A program made the position numbers and the translations under genes. This document shows positions 45,008 through 53,260 of a DNA stretch of 64,000 nt, in pieces. The notes under the pieces are model-generated. The model was not told the DNA's origin. It saw only the letters and a program-made list of their open reading frames with translations, and did no database searches. The stretch is from Proteobacteria bacterium SG_bin9. Its GTDB lineage: Bacteria; Pseudomonadota; Alphaproteobacteria; Rhizobiales; Xanthobacteraceae. The DNA lies in NCBI GenBank assembly GCA_002083525.1, contig LWDM01000060.1, positions 28,121 through 92,120 of the forward strand. The letters run 5' to 3'. Numbering within the stretch: position 1 is the first letter of the stretch; every line of letters starts with the position of its first letter.

Positions 45008-45262
45008 TCAGCGCCGCAGCTTGTCGGCGGCCTGTTTGCGAAAGGCGCGATCGCGCTTGAGATGCCACTCACGGCTCATCGCCTCGGCCTTGGTCGCGAA
45101 CTCTTCCACATGCAGCAGCACCCATGATCGGCCGCGGGTCGAGCGCGCGCCGGTGCCGGCATTGTGCCGCGCGATGCGTTTGTCGAGATCGTTGGTCCAG
45201 CCGACGTAGGTGACGACGCGGCCCTTGCTTGCGCTTCCCAGCAGATAGACGAAGCAGTTCAT
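45008..45262 (-). CDS. GIY-YIG nuclease-domain protein (YhbQ-like)
   Basis: Small protein of 84 aa consisting of a single GIY-YIG domain. The first motif is FVYLLGS...VTYVGWTND (Tyr-x-Tyr with VGWT replacing YIG), followed by LDKRIARHNAG, and ends KAEAMSREWHLKRDR with the metal-binding Glu. YhbQ/UPF0213 proteins of this size have nuclease activity in some cases. I start at Met-Asn-Cys-Phe; the much longer open frame upstream is antisense to the next gene. Divergent from the secreted coiled-coil gene. Confidence 0.88.
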   Translation of the reverse strand: MNCFVYLLGSASKGRVVTYVGWTNDLDKRIARHNAGTGARSTRGRSWVLLHVEEFATKAEAMSREWHLKRDRAFRKQAADKLRR

Positions 45263-45356
45263 GCGTGGATTGGCCCGGCGAATCGCCCCGGAAAGGATAG
45301 CGACAGGTGGAAATCCGGGGCAATGTGCCGCCGGTTCAATTCCGGGGAACGGAACG

Positions 45357-45728
45357 ATGCAGAGTTGGTTGAGGCGGCTTCTTGTGACCGGCGCGGCGGC
45401 GATACTGGTGGCGCTCCCTGCGTCCGCGCAGGACGTGCCCGGCATCGAGATCTGTACCGTCGAAAAGACCATGGAGCGGCGCACCAGCTGTCTGCAGAGC
45501 AACGTCGATTTTCTCAAGAAATCGCTCGACAAGGCGCAGCTCGATAACCGCACCCGCGACGATGCAGCCGCCCGGCAGATCGAGGCGCTCAGGCTTGCGC
45601 TCGTGTCGCTGCAGAAAACGATCGCCGACTTGCAGGCGGAGGTCGAGAAGTTGAAGAAGCCGGCGAGCCCCGCACCCACGACCGGCACGACGCCTGCGGC
45701 ACCCGCATCTCCCGCACCGGCAAAATAG
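45357..45728 (+). CDS. Small exported coiled-coil protein
   Basis: Protein of 123 aa with a likely signal peptide (WLRRLLVTGAAAILVALPASA, cleavage before QDVPG). Two cysteines follow (IEICTVEK, RRTSCLQ), likely a disulfide in the periplasm. Residues ~45-95 are a heptad-rich helix (LKKSLDKAQL, ALRLALVSLQKTIADLQ), and the tail is Pro/Ala/Thr-rich. GGAAC precedes ATG. No family name is certain; it resembles small periplasmic coiled-coil proteins of rhizobia. Function unknown. Confidence 0.7.
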   Translation: MQSWLRRLLVTGAAAILVALPASAQDVPGIEICTVEKTMERRTSCLQSNVDFLKKSLDKAQLDNRTRDDAAARQIEALRLALVSLQKTIADLQAEVEKLKKPASPAPTTGTTPAAPASPAPAK

Positions 45729-45879
45729 ACGGCGCTGCGTCTGATCTTCGCATAGCTCGCTGCCCGTGCCCCGCTTGGCAACGCGCAAACGGCTGCTCTA
45801 AACTCTGCCCGCCAACCAAATGATGTGCTGCATTCGGCCGAATGCGGCGCTTCCAAAAACGACATGCCGGGAGATGCCC

Positions 45880-46809
45880 TTGTCCAACGTTCGCGTGCTC
45901 GCAACCGATTTGCAGTTTCCCGAAGGTCCGGTGGTGCTGCCGGACGGCTCGGTGGTGCTGGTGGAAATTCGCCGTCAGCAGCTGACCCGCGTGTATCCGG
46001 ACGGCCGCAAGGAGGCAGTCGCGAAAATTCCGGGCGGGCCGAACGGCGCGGCGATGGGGCCGGACGGCAAGATCTACATCTGCAACAACGGCGGCTTCAG
46101 CTGGATTCCGACGCGCAACATGCTGCTGCCGGGACCGCCGGCGCCGCATGAGTACATCGGCGGCTCGCTGCAGCGGGTCGATCTGCAGAGCGGCAAGATC
46201 GAGACGCTGTTCGACAAGTGCGGCGAGCACAAGCTCAACGGCCCGAACGATCTCTGCTTCGACAAGCAGGGCGGGCTCTGGTTCACCGACCTCGGCAAAC
46301 GCCGCGCCCGAGATATGGACGTTGGCGCGCTCTACTACATGAAGCCCGGCGCGACCGAACTCACCGAGCAGGTGCACGGCATGCTGCCGGCCAATGGCAC
46401 GAGTCTGTCGCCGGATGAGAAGACCGTTTACGTCGCCGAGACGCCGACGGCGCGGCTGTGGGCGTTCGACATCGGCGAGCCGGGTGTGGTGAAGCCGCGC
46501 GACGTGATCTATCGCGGCGAGCGCGGCACGCCGATCTGCGGCCTTGGCGGTTACCAGATGTTCGACTCGCTCGCGGTCGAAGCATCGGGCAACGTCTGTG
46601 TCGCGACTCTCGTCTCCGGCTGCATCTCGGTGATCGCGCCGGACGGCAAGCTGGTCGAACAGGTGCCGACCGGCGACCGCGTCACCACCAACATCGCCTT
46701 TGGCGGACCCGAATTGAAGACGGCGTATATCACGCTGTCCGGCAAGGGTGAACTGATCGCGATGGATTGGCCGCGCGGCGGCCTGCCGCTCAACTTCCTC
46801 AACACGTAA
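45880..46809 (+). CDS. SMP-30/gluconolactonase-like beta-propeller hydrolase
   Basis: Protein of ~309 aa with the six-bladed SMP-30 fold: LQFPEGPVVLPDGSVV (metal-binding Glu), GGPNGAAMGPDGKIY, LNGPNDLCFDKQGGLWFTD (Asn and Asp ligands), PANGTSLSPDEKTVYVAE. Members hydrolyse sugar lactones. Start: GGGAG ends directly before an in-frame ATG at 45874 but lies 6 nt before TTG 45880, so TTG is the better start. No signal peptide. The GNAT gene follows 8 bp later and is probably co-transcribed. Confidence 0.87.
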   Translation: MSNVRVLATDLQFPEGPVVLPDGSVVLVEIRRQQLTRVYPDGRKEAVAKIPGGPNGAAMGPDGKIYICNNGGFSWIPTRNMLLPGPPAPHEYIGGSLQRVDLQSGKIETLFDKCGEHKLNGPNDLCFDKQGGLWFTDLGKRRARDMDVGALYYMKPGATELTEQVHGMLPANGTSLSPDEKTVYVAETPTARLWAFDIGEPGVVKPRDVIYRGERGTPICGLGGYQMFDSLAVEASGNVCVATLVSGCISVIAPDGKLVEQVPTGDRVTTNIAFGGPELKTAYITLSGKGELIAMDWPRGGLPLNFLNT

Positions 46810-46817
46810 GGACGACG

Positions 46818-47414
46818 ATGCCCTGGCTTGAGCCCGTTACGTTGACAGGCGCGCATGCGCGCCTCGAACCGCTCGCGCAATCGCACCGCGACGGCATGGT
46901 CGAGGCCGTGAAGGACGGCGAACTCTGGAACCTCTGGTACACCTTCATTCCAACGCCGGAGAAGATGGAGGCGGAGATCGCGCGTAGGCTCGATCTGCAG
47001 ACTGCGGGCGCGATGCTGCCGTTCACCGTGCGCGATGCGGCCGGCAAGATCGCGGGTATGACGACGTACATGAACGTCGATGCCGCGCACAAGCGCGTCG
47101 AGATCGGCTCGACCTGGTACGCGAAGCGCGTGCAGCGGACGCCGCTGAATACGGAGTGCAAGCTGATGCTGCTGCGGCATGCGTTCGAGCAGCTCAATTG
47201 CATCGCGGTCGAATTCCGCACGCACTTCTTCAACCATCAGAGCCGCCGCGGCATTGAGCGGCTCGGCGCCAAGCAGGACGGCATTCTGCGCAGCCACCAG
47301 GTCGCGCCGAACGGAACGCTGCGCGATACGGTGGTCTACAGCATCATCGCGGCGGAGTGGCCGACGGTGAAAGCACATCTCTCGTACCAGCTGGAAAAGC
47401 CGCGCGCGGAATAA
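46818..47414 (+). CDS. GNAT-family N-acetyltransferase
   Basis: Protein of 198 aa of the RimJ/RimL type. It begins MPWLEPVTLTGAHARLEPL and ends with the acetyl-CoA region in LMLLRHAFEQLNCIAVEFRT and NHQSRRGIERLGAKQDGILR, the layout of GNAT acetyltransferase_3 proteins. AAGGA lies 7 nt before ATG. Eight bp after the SMP-30-like gene. Possible substrates are ribosomal protein N-termini, amino acids or small amines; not determinable. Confidence 0.88.
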   Translation: MPWLEPVTLTGAHARLEPLAQSHRDGMVEAVKDGELWNLWYTFIPTPEKMEAEIARRLDLQTAGAMLPFTVRDAAGKIAGMTTYMNVDAAHKRVEIGSTWYAKRVQRTPLNTECKLMLLRHAFEQLNCIAVEFRTHFFNHQSRRGIERLGAKQDGILRSHQVAPNGTLRDTVVYSIIAAEWPTVKAHLSYQLEKPRAE

Positions 47415-47449
47415 GCAATCGCGAGCGTGCACTAAAGAAGTAAGCGGCG

Positions 47450-48067
47450 CTAGACCGGAAAGCCGTGCCGCTTCAGTTCGGCGTGTAATCCTTCGGCTCC
47501 CGTGAAGTGATGCGCGTGCATGCCGACGGTGCGGGCGCCCTCGGCATTCTTCAGCGAGTCGTCGATAAACAGGCAGTCCTCTGCCTTCAGCCTGAAGCGA
47601 TCGAGAAACAGACGATAGATCGCTGCATCCGGCTTCAGCAGTTTCTCGCGGCCTGAGACGACGATGCCGTCGAACGAATCCAGAAACGGATAGTGCGGGC
47701 GGCTCTCTTCGAATTTCTCTGCGGAGTAGTTGGTGATGGCGTAGTTCGGGACGCCTTTGGCTTGCAATGTCTTCAGCAGTGCCATGCTGCCCGGAAGCAC
47801 GCCCACCAGCGTTTCCAGCCATCTTTCATCAAAGGCGCGGATTTCCCGCTCGTAATGCGGAAACTGCTTGATGCGGGCGGGGATCGCCGTGGCGAACGGC
47901 GCGCCGCGATCGAATTCCAGAATCCAGTCCATGGTGCAGACGTCGGCGAGAAACGCCTCCATCCGCGCCCCGTCGTCGAACATCTTGCGGTAGAGATGGC
48001 GGGGGTCCCAATCGAGCAGCACCTTGCCGATGTCGAACACGGCAATGGTTGGTGATGTCGCGCTCAT
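47450..48067 (-). CDS. HAD-superfamily hydrolase (YihX-like)
   Basis: Phosphatase-like protein of 205 aa. Motif I is VFDIGKVLLDWDP, in which the second Asp of DxD is Gly as in the YihX group. Motif II Thr/Ser lies in NYAITNYS, motif III Lys in SGREKLLKPDAAIY, and motif IV is CLFIDDSLKNAEGA. The fold is subfamily IA with a helical cap. Probably dephosphorylates a small sugar phosphate; exact substrate unknown. Lies downstream of the moxR gene but separated by a terminator. Confidence 0.9.
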   Translation of the reverse strand: MSATSPTIAVFDIGKVLLDWDPRHLYRKMFDDGARMEAFLADVCTMDWILEFDRGAPFATAIPARIKQFPHYEREIRAFDERWLETLVGVLPGSMALLKTLQAKGVPNYAITNYSAEKFEESRPHYPFLDSFDGIVVSGREKLLKPDAAIYRLFLDRFRLKAEDCLFIDDSLKNAEGARTVGMHAHHFTGAEGLHAELKRHGFPV

Positions 48068-48075
48068 GAAAATTC

Positions 48076-48118
48076 CAAAAAGAACGGGCGGGAGACTTGT
48101 GCAGCCGTCCCGCCCGTT
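48076..48118 (-). terminator. Rho-independent terminator of moxR
   Basis: On the minus strand AACGGGCGGGA and TCCCGCCCGTT form an 11-bp stem (48118-48108 with 48093-48083) followed by TTCTTTTTGG. It separates moxR from the HAD gene, whose start is 9 bp further on. Confidence 0.8.
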
Positions 48119-48151
48119 TTGCGAATCAAGAAGTGTTTCCCGCTGAAACGA

Positions 48152-48994
48152 TCACACCTCGCGGCGGCTCAGGAAGGCGAGGCGCTCGAAGAGGTGCACG
48201 TCCTGCTCGTTCTTCAAAAGCGCGCCGTGGAGCGGCGGGATGAGTTTTCGCGGATCGCGCTCGCGCAGCATCTCCTCCGGCATATCCTCCGTCATCAGAA
48301 GTTTCAGCCAGTCGAGGAGTTCGGACGTCGAAGGCTTCTTCTTGAGGCCGGGAACCTCGCGGATCTCGTAGAAAATCTTGAGAGCCTCGGCGACGAGGCG
48401 CTGCTTGATCGACGGGAAATGCACGTCGACGATCTCGGCCATCGTCCTGGCGTCCGGGAACTTGATGTAGTGGAAGAAGCAGCGGCGCAGGAATGCATCC
48501 GGCAGCTCCTTCTCGTTGTTCGAGGTGATCATCATGATCGGGCGCTGCTTCGCCTTGATGGTCTCGCCGGTCTCGTAGACGTGGAATTCCATGCGATCGA
48601 GTTCGAGCAGCAGATCGTTCGGGAATTCGATGTCGGCCTTGTCGACTTCGTCGATCAGCAGCACCGGGCGCTGTTCGCTGGTGAAGGCGTCCCACAGCTT
48701 GCCGCGCTTGATGTAGTTCTTGATGTCCGACACCCGGCTGTCGCCGAGCTGGCTGTCGCGCAGACGCGAGACGGCGTCGTACTCGTAGAGGCCCTGCTGC
48801 GCCTTGGTCGTCGACTTGATGTGCCAGGTCAACAGCGGCGCGCCGAGCGCTTTCGCGACTTCTTCCGCGAGCACGGTCTTGCCGGTGCCGGGTTCACCTT
48901 TCACAAGCAGCGGACGCTCGAGCACGATCGCGGCGTTGACGGCAATCTTCAAATCGTCGGTGGCGACGTAATTCTTCGTACCGGAAAATTTCAT
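48152..48994 (-). CDS. MoxR-family AAA+ ATPase
   Basis: Protein of 280 aa. Walker A is GEPGTGKT (residues 33-40), Walker B is VLLIDEVDKAD (D115/E116), sensor 1 is in MMITSNNEK, and an arginine finger candidate is in AFLRRCFFHY. This is the CoxD/APE2220-like branch that works with VWA proteins to insert cofactors or remodel enzymes. A VWA-CoxE gene is present 600 bp away, divergent, with the GlsB gene between. The client enzyme is not in the window. Confidence 0.92.
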   Translation of the reverse strand: MKFSGTKNYVATDDLKIAVNAAIVLERPLLVKGEPGTGKTVLAEEVAKALGAPLLTWHIKSTTKAQQGLYEYDAVSRLRDSQLGDSRVSDIKNYIKRGKLWDAFTSEQRPVLLIDEVDKADIEFPNDLLLELDRMEFHVYETGETIKAKQRPIMMITSNNEKELPDAFLRRCFFHYIKFPDARTMAEIVDVHFPSIKQRLVAEALKIFYEIREVPGLKKKPSTSELLDWLKLLMTEDMPEEMLRERDPRKLIPPLHGALLKNEQDVHLFERLAFLSRREV

Positions 48995-49055
48995 CGGACC
49001 TTTGCCCTGTTGCTCCGCTTCGACCAGCGAAGTCGTGCTTTGTTTTAAACGTGAA

Positions 49056-49077
49056 ACGACCGCCTGACGGCGGTCGT
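49056..49077 (-). terminator. Hairpin downstream of the GlsB-like gene
   Basis: ACGACCGCC and GGCGGTCGT form a 9-bp stem with a 4-base loop. The minus-strand downstream side is only partly T-rich (TTCACGTTTAAAAC). Likely separates the GlsB-like gene from moxR. Confidence 0.5.
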
Positions 49078-49097
49078 CCCACTTGCGAAAGCCTGTC

Positions 49098-49352
49098 TCA
49101 GGCGCGTCTTATCAGTGAAAGAATGACGAGCACAATGACGCCGCCGATCACCGCGTTGATGATCGCGGCGACAATGCCGCCACCGATGGCGATGCCGAGG
49201 CGCGGCAGCAGCCAGCCTGCCACCACGGCGCCGACGATGCCGATCACGATATTGCCGATCAGCCCGAAGCCGCCGCCCTTCACGATCATTCCGGCCAGCC
49301 AGCCGGCGATAGCGCCGACGATCAGCCAGACGATAACGGATTCAATACCCAT
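49098..49352 (-). CDS. GlsB/YeaQ/YmgE-family membrane stress protein
   Basis: Small integral membrane protein of 84 aa with three hydrophobic segments: VWLIVGAIAGWLAGMIV, IGNIVIGIVGAVVAGWLLP and GIVAAIINAVIGGVIVLVIL. The glycine zipper IxGxxxG pattern is typical of the transglycosylase-associated (GlsB) family, induced by envelope or stationary-phase stress in many bacteria. Located between moxR and the VWA gene; whether it works with them is unknown. Confidence 0.92.
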   Translation of the reverse strand: MGIESVIVWLIVGAIAGWLAGMIVKGGGFGLIGNIVIGIVGAVVAGWLLPRLGIAIGGGIVAAIINAVIGGVIVLVILSLIRRA

Positions 49353-49588
49353 GTGACGTTTCCCCTCTCAACCCCTTGTTATGACGTCATTTCTGACGGC
49401 CATTGTCCGGTCCCGGCCGCCGGGCCAGATTGGCAGACGAAAGTCTAATACAAAAATACCTCCGGTCCAGCGGCCGGTCCGGCCTGGATTTGCCGGTACA
49501 CAGGAGGTGAAGCGGGCGCGCAGAAATGCCGGTGCCGCCGGCGGGAGCGGCCCTTGACGGAGCGGGCTTCGCGAGCAACTTTCGAATT

Positions 49589-50764
49589 ATGTTTTTACAG
49601 TTTTTCACATCCCTGCGTGACGCGCAGGTGCCGGTCACGCTCCGCGAATACCTGACGCTGATGGAGGCGCTCGACGCCGACCTCGCCGATCAGAGTGTGG
49701 AGAGCTTTTATTATCTGTCGCGCGCGTCGCTGGTGAAGGACGAGCGCAACCTCGACAAGTTCGATCGCGTCTTCGGCTCCGTCTTCAAGGGCCTCGAGAA
49801 TCTGCTCGATGCCATGGAAGGCGCGGAGATTCCGGAAGAGTGGTTGAAGAAGCTCGCCGAAAAATACCTGACCGAGGAAGAGAAGAAGCAGATCGAGGCC
49901 ATGGGCTGGGACAAGCTCATGGAGACGCTGAAGAAGCGCCTCGAAGAGCAGAAGAAGCGTCACGAGGGCGGCAGCAAGTGGATCGGCACCGGCGGTACCT
50001 CGCCGTTCGGCAACAACGGCTACAATCCCGAAGGCGTGCGTATCGGGCAGGAAAAGAACCGCAACTTCCGTGCGGTGAAAGTCTGGGACAAGCGCGAGTT
50101 CAAGGATCTCGACGGCAACGTCGAACTCGGCATCCGCAACATCAAGGTGGCGCTGCGCCGTCTGCGCAAGTTCGCGCGCACCGGTGCGCCGGACGAGCTC
50201 GATCTCGACACGACCATTCGCGAGACTGCGAACCACGGTTATCTCGATGTGCACATGCGGCCCGAGCGGCGCAATGCGGTGAAGGTGCTGGTGTTCTTCG
50301 ATATCGGCGGCTCGATGGACTCGCATATCGCGCAGGTGGAGGAACTGTTCTCCGCGGCGAAGACCGAATTCAAGCACATGGAGTATTTCTACTTCCACAA
50401 CTGCCTCTACGAAGGCGTGTGGAAGCAGAACAAGCGGCGCTTCTCCGATCGCACGCCGACCTGGGACATCCTGCACAAGTTCCCGCACGACTATAAGGTC
50501 GTGTTTGTCGGCGACGCGTCGATGTCGCCTTACGAGATCATGGTGCCGGGCGGTTCGGTCGAACACGTCAACGAGGAAGCCGGCAATGTCTGGCTTGAGC
50601 GGGTGACACGCACCTATCCGCACACGGTCTGGCTCAACCCGGTGGCGCGCAAGCACTGGGACTATTCGGAATCCACCACCATCATCCGCCGTCTCTTCAG
50701 CGAGCGCATGTTCCCGCTGACGCTCGAAGGGCTGGAAGGCGCGATGCGGGAGCTGTCTCACTAA
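49589..50764 (+). CDS. VWA domain protein, CoxE family
   Basis: Protein of 391 aa. The N-terminus FLQFFTSLRDAQVPVTLRE is characteristic of the CoxE-like family paired with MoxR ATPases; residues ~85-125 are highly charged and helical. A VWA domain begins at ~228 with the metal-site loop FFDIGGSMDSH, where the usual Asp-x-Ser-x-Ser is Asp238-I-Gly-G-Ser242, so one metal ligand is altered, and continues with VVFVGDASMSPYE. I start at Met-Phe-Leu-Gln (49589); 21 upstream codons look non-coding. Functions with a MoxR AAA+ protein as a chaperone-like complex. Confidence 0.9.
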   Translation: MFLQFFTSLRDAQVPVTLREYLTLMEALDADLADQSVESFYYLSRASLVKDERNLDKFDRVFGSVFKGLENLLDAMEGAEIPEEWLKKLAEKYLTEEEKKQIEAMGWDKLMETLKKRLEEQKKRHEGGSKWIGTGGTSPFGNNGYNPEGVRIGQEKNRNFRAVKVWDKREFKDLDGNVELGIRNIKVALRRLRKFARTGAPDELDLDTTIRETANHGYLDVHMRPERRNAVKVLVFFDIGGSMDSHIAQVEELFSAAKTEFKHMEYFYFHNCLYEGVWKQNKRRFSDRTPTWDILHKFPHDYKVVFVGDASMSPYEIMVPGGSVEHVNEEAGNVWLERVTRTYPHTVWLNPVARKHWDYSESTTIIRRLFSERMFPLTLEGLEGAMRELSH

Positions 50765-50855
50765 GCGACCGGACACAGTCTGTTGTCTTGAATGCCCGGC
50801 CCGCGCCGGGCATCTCAGTCTTGAAGAGAGAACAATCAGAAACGGAACGAGGAAT

Positions 50856-51272
50856 ATGCCCCAGCAGATCACACGCGGCATCAAGCCGATGCTCGAAGAG
50901 GCCAACGCGCAGATCGAGACGATGAGCGTGCAGCAGGTGCACGACGCCATGGCCAAGGGCGATGTGGTGCTGGTCGATATTCGCGATCCGCGCGAGATGG
51001 AGCGCGACGGCAAGATTCCCGGCGCGTTCTCCTGCACGCGCGGCATGCTGGAGTTCTGGATCGATCCGCAGTCGCCTTATGCGAAGCCGATTTTCCAGGA
51101 AGACAAGAAGTTCATCTTTCATTGCGCCGGCGGACTGCGCTCGGCGCTCGCCGCCAAGACCGCCGACGACATGGGACTGAAGCCGGTCGCGCACATGGAT
51201 GGCGGCTTCGGCGCATGGCTGAAGGCCGGACTGCCGGTCGAAAAGGTCGAACCGAAGAAGCCGAAGGTTTGA
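50856..51272 (+). CDS. Rhodanese-like sulfurtransferase
   Basis: Single-domain rhodanese of 138 aa: VVLVDIRDPREMERDGKIPG, then the active loop FHCAGGLRSA with the catalytic C90, and MDGGFGAWLKAGLP at the end. The N-terminal ~23 residues form an extension. Six-residue active loop suits sulfur transfer or arsenate-like roles. The sseA-type gene follows 4 bp later, so the two sulfurtransferases form an operon. Confidence 0.92.
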   Translation: MPQQITRGIKPMLEEANAQIETMSVQQVHDAMAKGDVVLVDIRDPREMERDGKIPGAFSCTRGMLEFWIDPQSPYAKPIFQEDKKFIFHCAGGLRSALAAKTADDMGLKPVAHMDGGFGAWLKAGLPVEKVEPKKPKV

Positions 51273-51276
51273 AGCA

Positions 51277-52131
51277 ATGACGAACAGGGACCCGCTCGTT
51301 TCTACCGAATGGCTGGCCGCGCATCAGGGCGATGCCAACGTCAAGGTCATCGACGCCTCGTTCAAGATGCCGGGCGTGACGCCGCTGGCGAAGGATGACT
51401 ACGCCAGGGCGCACATTCCCGGTGCGCCGTACTTCGATATCGATGGCGTGTCGGATCATGCCAATCCGCTGCCGCACATGTTTCCGAGTGCCGATCAGTT
51501 CGGCCGCGATGTGGGTGCGCTCGGCATCAGCAACGGCGACACGGTCGTGGTCTATGACTCCGGAAGCTGGATGGCCGCGCCGCGCGCGTGGTGGATGTTC
51601 CTGTCCTACGGACATCCGGACGTGCGCGTACTCGACGGTGGTCTCAAGAAGTGGATCGCGGAAGGCCGCAAGGTCGACAGCGGCGCGGTGGCGCCGAAGG
51701 CTGCGGTCTACAAGGCGTCGTTCGATGCCAAACGCATCCGCAAGATCGAGCAGATGGTGGCGAACGTCGCAAGCCGTGCCGAGCAGGTGATCGATGCGCG
51801 CGCCGCCGAGCGCTTCGAGGGCAAGGTGCCGGAGCCGCGTCCGGGTCTGCGCGTTGGGCACATTCCCGGTGCGCGCAACGTTCCCTACAATCAGCTGATC
51901 GATCCCGCGACCGGAACGATGAAGCCGCTCGGCGATCTGCGTGCGGCGTTCACGGGCGCGGGCGTCAAGCTGGATGCGCCGATCGTCACGAGTTGCGGCT
52001 CGGGGGTGTCAGCCGGCGTGCTGACGCTCGCGCTCTATCGGCTCGGCGTCGAGAATTCCGCGCTGTACGACGGCTCGTGGACGGAGTGGGGCGCGGCCGA
52101 TGGCCCGCCGCTCGCGACAGGACCGGCCTGA
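51277..52131 (+). CDS. sseA: 3-mercaptopyruvate sulfurtransferase (two-domain rhodanese)
   Basis: Protein of 284 aa made of two rhodanese domains: the first inactive (residues ~1-135, DYARAHIPGAPYFDID) and the second with the catalytic loop TSCGSGVSA, Cys240. The CGSGV loop indicates mercaptopyruvate sulfurtransferase and not thiosulfate sulfurtransferase (CRxGx[RT]). Converts 3-mercaptopyruvate to pyruvate while transferring sulfur to a thiol or cyanide acceptor. Cytosolic. Confidence 0.93.
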   Translation: MTNRDPLVSTEWLAAHQGDANVKVIDASFKMPGVTPLAKDDYARAHIPGAPYFDIDGVSDHANPLPHMFPSADQFGRDVGALGISNGDTVVVYDSGSWMAAPRAWWMFLSYGHPDVRVLDGGLKKWIAEGRKVDSGAVAPKAAVYKASFDAKRIRKIEQMVANVASRAEQVIDARAAERFEGKVPEPRPGLRVGHIPGARNVPYNQLIDPATGTMKPLGDLRAAFTGAGVKLDAPIVTSCGSGVSAGVLTLALYRLGVENSALYDGSWTEWGAADGPPLATGPA

Positions 52132-52137
52132 GCAAGC

Positions 52138-52944
52138 TCAATTCGTATTGAAGAGCGGCGCGAACGGCTGCTGTTGCTCTTGCAGCTGCTTCTGTTTTGC
52201 TTCGCGCGCGCGGATGATCGCGATCCGCCGCCGTTGAGCGGCGAGCTTCGCCGCGCGTGCCCGCCGTGCCGCCAGCACGTTGCGCGTGCGAACCTGCGCA
52301 GCTTCGGCCTTCTTACGCGCATCGGCGATGCGGGCGACGACATCGCCGCCATCGTTGAGCGCGGCGACCTTCACCGATCCGGTTGTTGCGGCTTGATCAG
52401 ATGCAGGAGCTGGTTGCGCTTGCCCTGCAACGTCAGGCGCAAGTTCGATAACCGCCGGGGCCGGAGTCTCTGTTGGCGGAGTGGCCGCAATACTTGGTGT
52501 GGCAGATCGCCGCTCGGCTAGGGCCGCGAGTTCCGTGTTCAGCGCGGCGAGGGGCCCCGGAACCGATCCATCCGTTGTTGCTGGCGACGCATTTGTATCG
52601 GGCGAGACGAGAGCTGGTTCCGATGGGGTAGATACCGCTGCGGCTGTCTCGCTGTTGCCGTTGGCCGTCGGCATTTCATCGCGTGCCACGGTCGCCGCTG
52701 CGGCGATACTCGCCTTCGCGGGTTCCGCTTCGACGCGCAGCAGCGCGATCACGGGCTGCGTGGTTTCGGTTTTGACGAAGACCTGCTCGGGCGGGCGGCG
52801 CTGCGGCAAGGTGGCGAAATTCTCGTGGGTCGCGCGCAGCAGCGCGGCCGCGCCGAGCGCAAACACCAGCACGGAGACCGACATGACGGTCGCGACGAAC
52901 AGAAACCGGAATCCGGGAAGCATGTGCCTGTGATGTCCTGCCAT
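52138..52944 (-). CDS. Hypothetical membrane-anchored Ala/Pro-rich protein
   Basis: Protein of 268 aa not assigned to a named family. A single N-terminal membrane segment is at residues ~12-36 (FLFVATVMSVSVLVFALGAAALL), followed by a long Ala/Pro/Thr-rich, probably disordered stretch to ~185, then a basic helical tail rich in Ala, Arg and Gln (AEAAQVRTRNVLAARRARAA, QKQLQEQQQ). Low complexity makes similarity hard to judge. Similar proteins occur in Bradyrhizobium. Its 3' end lies 6 bp from the convergent sulfurtransferase stop. Confidence 0.65.
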   Translation of the reverse strand: MAGHHRHMLPGFRFLFVATVMSVSVLVFALGAAALLRATHENFATLPQRRPPEQVFVKTETTQPVIALLRVEAEPAKASIAAAATVARDEMPTANGNSETAAAVSTPSEPALVSPDTNASPATTDGSVPGPLAALNTELAALAERRSATPSIAATPPTETPAPAVIELAPDVAGQAQPAPASDQAATTGSVKVAALNDGGDVVARIADARKKAEAAQVRTRNVLAARRARAAKLAAQRRRIAIIRAREAKQKQLQEQQQPFAPLFNTN

Positions 52945-53260
52945 CGCGCTGGATGGCTGGCGCGAGGACGTTAGAGCCTTAACGAACGCAGAACGCCGAC
53001 AAGCACTGAACGCGACACACGCAACTTCCGAATCAGACGCTGATGAGAATAGCGCAAGGTTGCGAGCTCGATTCGTTAAATTTATGAAGCTCGCATCCGC
53101 GACCGGAACGCACGATTTTGGCCTGACCGGACGCCCGAAACTCGCGAAAATGTCACATCTTTTGGGGGCGAATTTTTACTTCGAGGTCTTGAATGTGCCT
53201 ATATCTCCGGCCAAACGACCATTAACGTTCCAGTACGGGCTTCAGGGTTATACAACCGGT
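52945..53260. other. 316-bp divergent gap without a gene
   Basis: Regulatory region between the hypothetical membrane protein and the L,D-transpeptidase. An 8-bp inverted repeat, TGCGAGCT/AGCTCGCA at 53061-53068 and 53088-53095, surrounds an AT-rich loop. No clear sigma-70 pair is visible. The open frame that crosses the gap toward the transpeptidase lacks a signal peptide at its start and is better begun at 53261. Confidence 0.45.

Noticed and set aside
44779..45072. 97-aa minus-strand frame in the hairpin-rich gap
   Set aside because: No ribosome site, no recognisable sequence, and it overlaps the GIY-YIG gene end.
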